The notes beneath the pieces were generated by a model. The model was given only the letters and a program-made list of their open reading frames with translations, was not told the origin of the DNA and searched no databases. The translations under genes and the position numbers were made by a program. Shown in pieces: positions 57,921 to 64,000 of a DNA stretch of 64,000 bases. Each line of letters starts with the position of its first letter. The first letter of the stretch is position 1. The DNA is from Nitratireductor sp. XY-223 (GTDB taxonomy: Bacteria > Pseudomonadota > Alphaproteobacteria > Rhizobiales > Rhizobiaceae), in the NCBI RefSeq assembly GCF_004959855.1, contig NZ_SPNT01000005.1:248001-312000 (forward strand), read 5' to 3'.

Positions 57921-59108
57921 TCACTGCGGGCGCATGCGGATGGCGTAGATGTCGACGCCGCGCCCTGCGCCGCTAACGTCGCTGTTGAGCGCCAGGTAAC
58001 CGGGCGCACCGTCAGCCGCCGCGCCGGTCAGGTCGACGCTGAAAACGATGTCGCCGGCCTCGTAGTTCACGTCGAAACGGTGGCGCCCGCAATTGCCGTC
58101 GCCGGGCAGTTGGCACTTGACGTAGACCTGGGTCGGCTCCTCGGCGCTCGAGCGCAGCGTCATCGCCACCAGCGATTTGCCACCGGAAAGGTTCCGCAGG
58201 ACGCTCGGGTTTAATTCGAACAGGATTTCGCCGTCGGTGCCGGGATCCGATGAAACGACCTGCAGCGCCTGGGCGTCGTTGCTTTCGACCAGCGCCGCCT
58301 GCACGTTTCCGCGACGCGAGACCCGCGACATGTCGTCGGGCGTGAAAACCTCGATCCAGTCGCCGGAGAACGTGCCGTCGGTCACCGGATTGCCGGCGAA
58401 ATCGCCGCCGTCGATCGTCGCCGGCGGATTGGGAATGCTGGTGTCGCGCTGTTCGGCGCTCAGGAAGATGCCGTTGTAAACCGCCCAGAGGATGCCGATG
58501 CCGAGAAAGGCGATCGCCAGCGCACTCACCAGGATCAGGGAAAACACCGGCCGGCGGCGGCGCTTCGGCTTGCCGGACCGGCCTTCCGCGCCGATCTTCT
58601 CGCCGAGGAGATCTATGTCGGGCACCGAAGCCTTGGCACGTTTCCCGGACCGGCGTTTTTTCTTTTTGGGGGGCGGCGCGTCGACGGGGCCGATGCTCTC
58701 GATATCGAGGTTGGCGCCGACCTCAGGCTCGGGTTCGGACCAGCGGATCCGCTCCTTTGGCGGGCGCTTGGCCGGTTGCGCGGGGCGCGGCGGTGATGGC
58801 GGAGGCGGCGGCGGTGGTGGTGCGGCGGGTTCCACGGCCGGTTGCTCGGGAGCCGGCGGCCTCTGTCTGGCCGGCCGCGGCTTCGGTTCGGGCGCCGGCG
58901 GCGCGATATATTCGGCCTCAATGGAGGCGATCAGGTCCTGCAGGCGACGGTTCTGCGCCGCTGCAGCGTCGCTGCCCCAAATCCCCTGCTTGGCCTGACT
59001 GTTGGTCAAGGCGTCGCGGGCCGACTGGTAAACCCGTTCGCGCAGCTTCGGATTGGAGCCGTCAATCTTCAGCAGCGCCTTGCGGATCGCCGTCTCAAAT
59101 GCCTTCAC
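57921..59108 (-). CDS. Proline-rich membrane-anchored hypothetical protein
   Basis: A 395-residue protein with no recognised name. A small helical N-terminal domain (about residues 1-68, MKAFETAIRKALLKIDGSNP) is followed by a Pro/Ala-rich linker with an eight-proline run. Basic patches (PPPKKKKRRSGKR and KPKRRRR) precede a single transmembrane helix (VFSLILVSALAIAFLGIGILWAV, split by few polar residues, about residues 190-212). A periplasmic C-terminal domain of about 180 residues looks beta-rich and contains two Cys (KCQLPGDGNCG). The layout suggests a bridge between cytoplasm and envelope. Rhizobiales relatives are likely. The function is unknown. Confidence 0.7.
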   Translation of the reverse strand: MKAFETAIRKALLKIDGSNPKLRERVYQSARDALTNSQAKQGIWGSDAAAAQNRRLQDLIASIEAEYIAPPAPEPKPRPARQRPPAPEQPAVEPAAPPPPPPPPSPPRPAQPAKRPPKERIRWSEPEPEVGANLDIESIGPVDAPPPKKKKRRSGKRAKASVPDIDLLGEKIGAEGRSGKPKRRRRPVFSLILVSALAIAFLGIGILWAVYNGIFLSAEQRDTSIPNPPATIDGGDFAGNPVTDGTFSGDWIEVFTPDDMSRVSRRGNVQAALVESNDAQALQVVSSDPGTDGEILFELNPSVLRNLSGGKSLVAMTLRSSAEEPTQVYVKCQLPGDGNCGRHRFDVNYEAGDIVFSVDLTGAAADGAPGYLALNSDVSGAGRGVDIYAIRMRPQ

Positions 59109-59321
59109 GCGCTACTCCAGTCAGCCGGCCGGTCCGGCGGTCGGCGCGATCGGCTTCCGCGGTCGGTCATCGGCTGTGGTCCTGTCCCCGAATCTCTCAT
59201 AACAGTTGCGGCGGCAATTACAAACCCGCCCCGGACCGGCGGCCGCCGGCATTCACATGCCATTTCCCGGGCCGTGCGGAATTTGGACTTTTCAGGCCGC
59301 GCAAGGTCTGCTACCCCGTGC

Positions 59322-59341
59322 TTACGTTTCCGTAAACGTCA
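59322..59341 (+). promoter_or_regulatory. Operator upstream of the nitronate monooxygenase gene
   Basis: The inverted repeat ACGTTT (59324-59329) / AAACGT (59334-59339) with a 4-nt spacer lies 22 bp before the start codon. Core and spacer length equal those of the operator before the beta-oxidation operon at 6317-6338, and both end in AAACGTCAA. The same regulator is likely. Confidence 0.62.
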
Positions 59342-59361
59342 ATGAACAGGACCATCGCTCC

Positions 59362-60375
59362 ATGACGCTTCCCGCGATCTTGAAGGACAATCTTCGACTG
59401 CCGGTCATCGGCTCCCCGCTGTTTATCATCTCGCATCCGCCGCTGGTGCTGGAGCAGTGCAAGGCCGGGATCGTCGGCGCCTTCCCGGCACTCAACGCCC
59501 GGCCCGAGGCGCAGCTCGACGAGTGGCTTGCCGAGATGACCGAGGAGCTGGCCAGCTACAATGCGCAGAACCCGGACCGGCCGGCCGCGCCCTTCGCCGT
59601 CAACCAGATCGTCCACCGCTCCAATTCGCGGCTCGAGCACGATCTGAAGATGTGCGAGAAGTACAAGGTGCCGATCGTCATCTCGTCGCTCGGCGCGGTG
59701 CCGGAGGTCAATGAGGCGATCCATTCCTATGGCGGCATCGTCTTGCACGACATCATCAACAACCGGCACGCAAAATCGGCGATCAACAAGGGCGCCGACG
59801 GGCTGATCGCGGTGGCGGCCGGCGCCGGCGGCCATGCCGGGCCACTTTCGCCCTTCGCTCTGGTGCAGGAGATCCGCGAGTGGTTCGACGGGCCGATTGC
59901 GCTCTCCGGGGCCATCGCCAACGGCCGCTCGGTGCTGGCGGCGCAGGCGATGGGCGCCGACCTTGCCTATATCGGCACGCCCTTCATCGCCACCAACGAG
60001 GCGCGCGCCGTCGATGACTACAAGAAGATGATCGTCGACAGCGCGGCGGCCGACATCGTCTATTCGAACTTCTTCACCGGCATCCACGGCAACTATCTCA
60101 AGCCGTCGATCGCCAAGGCCGGCATGGACCCGGAAAACCTGCCCGAGGCCGACCCGTCGAAGATGAATTTCGACGAGAAGCAGACCGGCGCCAAGGCCTG
60201 GAAAGACATCTGGGGCTCGGGCCAGGGCATCGGCGCGGTCAAGGAAGTCCGCCCGGTGGCCGACTATGTCGCGCAACTGGACCGGGAATACAGGAAGGCG
60301 CTCGAGGACCTGATGAGCGCAACGGCGCAAACCGGCCATTCGGGCAATTTTCCCGCCGCCGGGCAATTTGGCTGA
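59362..60375 (+). CDS. Nitronate monooxygenase family flavoprotein
   Basis: A 337-residue FMN-dependent TIM-barrel enzyme of the 2-nitropropane dioxygenase / NAD(P)H-dependent flavin oxidoreductase family. Conserved parts are PVIGSPLFIISHPPLVLEQ at the start, the catalytic/FMN segment ADGLIAVAAGAGGHAGPLSP, ALSGAIANGRSVLAAQAMGA and IGTPFIATNEA. The ATG at 59362 begins the conserved sequence. In many bacteria such enzymes belong to fatty-acid or amino-acid catabolic regulons, which agrees with the shared operator. Confidence 0.9.
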   Translation: MTLPAILKDNLRLPVIGSPLFIISHPPLVLEQCKAGIVGAFPALNARPEAQLDEWLAEMTEELASYNAQNPDRPAAPFAVNQIVHRSNSRLEHDLKMCEKYKVPIVISSLGAVPEVNEAIHSYGGIVLHDIINNRHAKSAINKGADGLIAVAAGAGGHAGPLSPFALVQEIREWFDGPIALSGAIANGRSVLAAQAMGADLAYIGTPFIATNEARAVDDYKKMIVDSAAADIVYSNFFTGIHGNYLKPSIAKAGMDPENLPEADPSKMNFDEKQTGAKAWKDIWGSGQGIGAVKEVRPVADYVAQLDREYRKALEDLMSATAQTGHSGNFPAAGQFG

Positions 60376-60394
60376 ATTTGCATCTTGAAATGCC

Positions 60395-60416
60395 GGGCGA
60401 TTGCAGGTAATCGCCC
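60395..60416 (+). terminator. Hairpin after the nitronate monooxygenase gene
   Basis: 8-bp stem GGGCGATT/AATCGCCC with a 6-nt loop, 19 bp after the stop, followed by a pyrimidine-rich stretch (TGCATCCCTTTCC). A likely but not textbook terminator, just before tRNA-Thr. Confidence 0.5.
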
Positions 60417-60446
60417 TGCATCCCTTTCCTGCCGCCTCGGCAGCGG

Positions 60447-60522
60447 GCCGCTGTAGCTCAGTTGGTAGAGCACGTCATTCGTAATGATGGGGTCGGAGGT
60501 TCGAGTCCTCTCAGCGGCACCA
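60447..60522 (+). tRNA. tRNA-Thr (anticodon CGT)
   Basis: Acceptor stem GCCGCTG pairs with CAGCGGC. The D arm is AGCTCAGTTGGTAGAGC, and the anticodon loop TTCGTAA between CGTCA and TGATG gives anticodon CGT. The T arm contains GGTTCGAGTCC, the discriminator is A and CCA is encoded (60520-60522). 76 nt with CCA. An AT-rich insert starts right after its 3' end. Confidence 0.95.
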
Positions 60523-60851
60523 GTCCATTCGAGACTCCTGTTGGCCATATAGCAGGCCACCTATCCCTCAAATTCGAAGCACCGCCGATCGACTACCGGC
60601 TTCGGACGAACAAGCGCACCGGAGAGGAGCAACAGGTTCCGATCGGTGTCGATCCGGGGAAGGCCGACAAATCAAGTTTTGCCGCAAGCAGGCGCTGACA
60701 ACACACCTGTGCCGAGGTCGCATCTGCACACTACCATGCCATGCAACTATTTGGCGTTTTTGTTTGAACTAAACCCCAGATTGATCAATGATACGTCCGA
60801 GCCGTGGTCCAAAACATCGACCCCTTGATTTAAAAAAATGGGGTGGCTTCT
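60523..60851. other. Gap between tRNA-Thr and the AT-rich insert genes
   Basis: 329 bp with no supported gene. Composition drops from core-like to AT-rich around 60720. No integrase remnant or second copy of the tRNA 3' end was recognised here. Confidence 0.4.
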
Positions 60852-61436
60852 ATGTCTGAGAAAAAATCAAAATCAGGCGCCATATTGGTCGTATTGGGCA
60901 TTTTGTTGCCCGGTGGGCTAGTGGTTCTTTTATTCACGCATTTCTTCCCGATCGAATTTGTTCGTGGCGTTCGTGTCGAATGTTCAGTGGATTCTTATCA
61001 GGGGCCGTTGATTTTGGCGGTGGGAGAAGGGGAATATCTGATCAGATATAATCCACGACATCGTTTGGACCCGAATACCGGTTTTGACACGAAACTGGTC
61101 CTAACATCGGTTCCACCAGGCAACACCGATTACCCTGAGTTCACTTATTGCGCTGAGTTTTCGAAAACTGACGCATCGAATTGTAAGGATGCTTCATCAT
61201 GGCATGCGAGTAAGAATGACGGGAAGCTTGTCGAGGTAGCGGTGGCAAGGGACACCTACCATCTGGTTAATTTGGACGCCGGCGTTACGCTCCAAGGTAC
61301 TGTTGTAAGAACCGTCGGAGACAACAATCAACGCGTCGAAGGCACCAATGGTCTAGCAGTGGATGTTACGGTCTCAAAAAAGGGTTTGATCAACTATAAC
61401 CCGATCCTTCGGGAAAGATGTGCGGCACTACATTAG
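60852..61436 (+). CDS. Hypothetical protein with one N-terminal membrane helix
   Basis: A 194-residue protein that I do not recognise. After a short Lys/Ser-rich start comes one hydrophobic helix (AILVVLGILLPGGLVVLLF, about residues 10-28). The remaining 160 residues are polar, beta-rich and contain four Cys, so they probably face the periplasm. The ATG at 60852 is preferred over a GTG three codons earlier. Base composition is AT-rich against the core genes, like the next gene, which begins 172 bp later. Both may be cargo of the same insertion; a functional link is not shown. Confidence 0.6.
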   Translation: MSEKKSKSGAILVVLGILLPGGLVVLLFTHFFPIEFVRGVRVECSVDSYQGPLILAVGEGEYLIRYNPRHRLDPNTGFDTKLVLTSVPPGNTDYPEFTYCAEFSKTDASNCKDASSWHASKNDGKLVEVAVARDTYHLVNLDAGVTLQGTVVRTVGDNNQRVEGTNGLAVDVTVSKKGLINYNPILRERCAALH

Positions 61437-61608
61437 CAGAAGCATATAGGCGAGTGCCGATCGGCGTCGCTCTCGGGTGGGACTGCGATCCGGAAATGAA
61501 AGCACATCACTTCAACACTGACATACAGCAATTCTAGATCTACATCGTTCGCATAACCTGCACCCTTCATTTTTTTATTACTTAATCAATTTTTTTGCGA
61601 GATCACAA

Positions 61609-62868
61609 ATGCCGCACGACCATTCAAAAAAACAGGAAACCATCGATTACTTCGACGCCTATGTACAAGCTTTTTCGAGATATATGAGATTGCACGAGAG
61701 TGCGTTGAACAATTGTTTTTTGGGAGCCGCACGGCGGAAGGTTTCCATGCAACTCTACTTCGGCAACTCAGTTTTCTGCGCGCGCCTTCTCGGCTCATGG
61801 AAGGGAGCCCCGACCGTTGAATGGCAGCCGGACAATTTGACGGATTTGACCACTTGCAAGTACGAAATATCGATCAAAAAAATGAGAGCATACGACTTGG
61901 TGTTCGGTATCCAAGTTGCATTCGGAAAGCCCGATATTGATCCCAAATTTCTATGCGATGGCTCTGGTCCGAAATTTGACAATCAAAACCGTTTGAAGCT
62001 GTTCACACCGCAGGGAACATGTGGATTGTGGGTGACTGCGCCGCACCTTATTCCCAGCAGAATTAGAAACAAATATGAGAGCGGGAAGATCTCACGCCGT
62101 CAAGAATTAACACAATCAGCCAGGCTCTTCCGACCATCCTGGATTCTGCAGTGGTTTTCGACCGACCACGATCCGCTAAGAGGACTGGAAACTGATCCAA
62201 AAATTGCTGGTTATGGAGCGGCGGAGAATTTACTTGGATTGGCCGGTTTTAGAGAAGGATCACCAGAACAACGGTTCATTAAAGCAGGATCCGCCCTTGC
62301 ACTGGCGGTCGCTAGACAATCGAAAACGAATGAGCCGGCAATACATGATGTTATTTCCAAAAACCCAGAGATCCTTGTGATTGACTATGAATCATTCTAC
62401 TCGAAAAAGAAGCTCCGCTTCACAGAAAATGTCAAGAACGAGGACGGAACGCTAACTCCGGAAATACGAACGATAGTACCAGATTTCGTATACGTTACAC
62501 ACGACCAGAAAATTGTCTGTGTTGAAATCGAAGCGTATGGCAAGCGGCTATTTACAACGGGCGTGGAAACAAATTTTGCTGTGCCTTCCGCTGCAACCAA
62601 TAGAGCCTCCTATCAGATCGAGAACTACAAAACCATCATTGACGGTTACGGCGGAAACGAAATCAGGGAGCAGTTAGGTTGTCCATCGGTCGCTCCGGCA
62701 AGCTTTTTGTTGGTTGTGGGCAGCAAGGATCAAAAAGATTTTGATGAGCGGAGTTGGATGCATCGGCAGACACAACTGGCTAAAGCGGGAATTGAGTTAC
62801 AAAGTTGGGACTATTATCTGGACAGGTTGAGCAGACTCGCAAAGGCATCCGCGTTCTCTGTCTTGTAG
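61609..62868 (+). CDS. Shedu-like (DUF4263-like) predicted nuclease-fold protein
   Basis: A 419-residue protein from AT-rich DNA. The first 240 residues are not recognised. The C-terminal 180 resemble the Shedu/DUF4263 PD-(D/E)xK fold: NEPAIHDVISKNPEIL (Glu242), TIVPDFVYVTHDQKIV with Asp292, CVEIEAYG (Glu306-Ile-Glu308), YQIENYKTIID, ASFLLVVGSKDQ and QSWDYYLDRL. Where the family has E-x-K, this protein shows E-x-E, so catalysis may be altered. Shedu proteins act as single-gene anti-phage defence. The assignment rests on motif order seen by eye, and other restriction-endonuclease-like families are possible. Confidence 0.62.
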   Translation: MPHDHSKKQETIDYFDAYVQAFSRYMRLHESALNNCFLGAARRKVSMQLYFGNSVFCARLLGSWKGAPTVEWQPDNLTDLTTCKYEISIKKMRAYDLVFGIQVAFGKPDIDPKFLCDGSGPKFDNQNRLKLFTPQGTCGLWVTAPHLIPSRIRNKYESGKISRRQELTQSARLFRPSWILQWFSTDHDPLRGLETDPKIAGYGAAENLLGLAGFREGSPEQRFIKAGSALALAVARQSKTNEPAIHDVISKNPEILVIDYESFYSKKKLRFTENVKNEDGTLTPEIRTIVPDFVYVTHDQKIVCVEIEAYGKRLFTTGVETNFAVPSAATNRASYQIENYKTIIDGYGGNEIREQLGCPSVAPASFLLVVGSKDQKDFDERSWMHRQTQLAKAGIELQSWDYYLDRLSRLAKASAFSVL

Positions 62869-63324
62869 AACGCGAGTTCAATCCATTCAGCTGCTTCGTC
62901 TATTCGCTAGAGATTAATCACACCTTCCCAATTTCGCCGACCCCAATAAATCGCCACACAGCACCGCTTGCCAGCTCTGACGGCCGCGGCTACGTTGAAA
63001 CGGCCAAACGCGCGTCCTGCCCCATTTGAAACCCCTTTAATTTTGATTTGGGTTTGATCGGGCGACCCCGATTTTCGCGACTTTGGCGTCCACCCTTCAA
63101 ATCCTGCTCCATCGGACCTGTGTCCGACTGTTTTGACAGGTGCCCGCTGGCCCACATTGGCCATGACAACGCGGCTTGCTAAAAGCCAAGTCCACTCTCA
63201 TTAAACGGTTGATAGCGCCAACCGGACGCTTAGTTTCACGCGGCGACTCTGACAAGAGTTGTGCAGTTGCTTTAAGATTCAATCATCCCGGGATACGTGA
63301 ACTCCATAACCATAGGGAGGGGAT
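62869..63324. other. Gap after the Shedu-like gene
   Basis: 456 bp without a supported gene. The first part is of mixed composition and from about 63020 it is core-like. Overlapping short frames on both strands (for example 62907-63164 minus) show no recognisable motif. A GGGAGGGG ribosome-binding site at the right end belongs to the broken symporter gene. Confidence 0.4.
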
Positions 63325-63515
63325 ATGCAGGCACTGCAAGACCTTTTCGGCCTTATCGAATTTCTGACATGGGGATAGGCGCTGATCCCGCTCCTCGTGA
63401 TCTTCGGCGTCTTTATCACCGCCCTCACCAGTTTCGTGCAGTTCCAGTTCTTCAGGCGCATGTTCCGGGTTCTGTCGGGCGCCAACCAGACGGGCGGTTC
63501 GTTCCCGATAACTCA
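63325..63515 (+). pseudogene. Truncated sodium:alanine symporter (AGCS) gene remnant
   Basis: An ATG behind GGGAGGGG starts a frame with the N-terminal sequence of AGCS amino-acid symporters (MQALQDLFGLIEFLTWG, then IPLLVIFGVFITALTSFVQF and FFRRMFRVLSGANQTGGSF). An in-frame TAG interrupts it at 63376-63378, after 17 codons. The homology then stops abruptly near 63505-63515, where a full gene would continue for about 400 codons. The remaining sequence belongs to an unrelated regulatory segment, so a rearrangement or insertion has removed the rest. Confidence 0.75.
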
Positions 63516-63528
63516 TGTGGTTTCCACC

Positions 63529-63559
63529 TTGACCTTCCCCTTGGTGGAAACGCTATCTC
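63529..63559 (+). promoter_or_regulatory. MerR/CueR-type metal-responsive promoter
   Basis: -35 TTGACC (63529-63534) and -10 TATCTC (63554-63559) are separated by 19 bp. The spacer holds an imperfect dyad TTCCCCTTGGTGGAA. Long spacers with a TTCC/GGAA dyad are the hallmark of MerR-family metal regulators such as CueR. It reads toward the cytochrome c gene. The metal and the regulator are not identifiable here. Confidence 0.55.
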
Positions 63560-63665
63560 CCGTTGGAAAGCTGTCACAATGCCCCTGTTCAATGGCGTTG
63601 ATGCCAAACCGGAGCACATCTGGTGACACAGTCTGCGCCCGCACCATTTCTGCCTGAGTTCAAGG

Positions 63666-64000
63666 ATGTCTATTTTGTCCAATTTACCCAGATATGCCGT
63701 CGTCGGGATCCTCATTGTGGGTGGCGTTTTCACAATCAATAAGCTGATCGGCCGGAGCGATGGCCAGATGCCTGTGAACATAACGGTTCCCGAATTGTCT
63801 TCAGCCGCCGCAGCCGGCAAATCCCTGTTCGATGAAAATTGCGCAGCCTGCCATGGAAACAATGCCGCCGGCTCCCCGGATGGGCCGCCGCTGGTTCATA
63901 TTATCTACGAGCCAGGGCACCATTCCGATGCCTCGTTCTATCTGGCCGTCAGTCAGGGAGTGCGCCAGCACCACTGGACTTTCGGAAACATGCCGGCGCA
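63666..64000 (+). CDS. c-type cytochrome (3' end outside window)
   Basis: The visible 111 residues start with a membrane anchor or signal (YAVVGILIVGGVFTINKLI). They carry a haem-binding CAACH motif (Cys59, Cys62, His63, in FDENCAACHGNN), then PLVHIIYEPGHHSDASFY and VRQHHWTFGNMPA, where Met would be the distal haem ligand. A class I cytochrome c anchored in or exported across the inner membrane. It is downstream of the MerR-type promoter, so it may be part of a metal-related operon that continues beyond the window. Confidence 0.85.
   Translation, partial: MSILSNLPRYAVVGILIVGGVFTINKLIGRSDGQMPVNITVPELSSAAAAGKSLFDENCAACHGNNAAGSPDGPPLVHIIYEPGHHSDASFYLAVSQGVRQHHWTFGNMPA

Noticed and set aside
62907-63164. 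85-codon minus-strand frame after the Shedu-like gene
   Set aside because: No recognisable family, no ribosome-binding site, and it overlaps another open frame on the opposite strand.
63513-63647. 44-codon minus-strand frame (MVRAQTVSPDVLRFG...)
   Set aside because: It runs across the MerR-type promoter on the other strand, and I could not tie it to any family; it may be a relic, but it is not supported enough to call.

Overview
The window looks like a chromosomal segment of an alphaproteobacterium, most likely a member of the Hyphomicrobiales (Rhizobiales). Pointers are a GcrA cell-cycle regulator, a PodJ-like polar protein with Sel1 repeats and a peptidoglycan-binding tail, a class I lysyl-tRNA synthetase, a SAM-II riboswitch in front of metZ, the TIGR02186/TauE sulfite-export pair and a long PstA/PstC phosphate operon. 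Most of the sequence is GC-rich core DNA. Three stretches are visibly AT-richer and carry defence-like genes.

Layout. 1-6000: end of an autotransporter, TauE/TIGR02186 pair, PodJ-like giant protein. 6397-12908: beta-oxidation operon (two acyl-CoA dehydrogenases, thiolase, FadB-like multifunctional enzyme), closed by a terminator. 13052-18397: isomerase, LexA/S24-type regulator with a nuclease-like protein, lysS, TerB, sterol-desaturase-like enzyme. 18535-20476: AT-rich two-gene module of a P-loop ATPase and a small protein. 20718-21678: solute-binding protein and tRNA-Gly(CCC). 21769-23658: divergent DUF3800 and AbiJ-NTD4 genes. 23963-30855: sodium channel, dCTP deaminase, riboswitch-metZ, CDP-alcohol phosphatidyltransferase, apaG-trkH, MOSC protein. 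30898-39158: RND efflux pair, hslO, argF-argD. 39590: gcrA. 40158-47578: tripartite tricarboxylate transporter operon with an AbrB-type membrane protein, a lone solute-binding protein and a TctD/TctE-like two-component system. 47661-49224: nitroreductase-like gene and its MarR regulator behind a large palindromic operator. 49206-56799: phoR-pstSCAB-phoU-phoB. 57028-60375: PPK2, a proline-rich membrane protein, nitronate monooxygenase. 60447: tRNA-Thr(CGT), followed by an AT-rich insert with a Shedu-like (DUF4263-like) protein, then a broken alanine symporter gene, a MerR-type promoter and the start of a cytochrome c gene cut by the window end.

How the genes work together. The phosphate block is a complete Pho system with tandem Pho boxes before pstS, and a polyphosphate kinase follows just outside it. 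The fatty-acid operon and the distant nitronate monooxygenase share the same ACGTTT-N4-AAACGT operator, which points to one common regulator. The tct block pairs an uptake system with a sensor pair. The gcrA leader holds a dense cluster of GANTC sites, the sequence read by CcrM and GcrA.

The best candidates for something undescribed are the two-gene ATPase module at 18535-20476 and the Shedu-like protein with an altered E-x-E active-site motif at 61609-62868. No integrase, CRISPR array or complete insertion sequence was seen.
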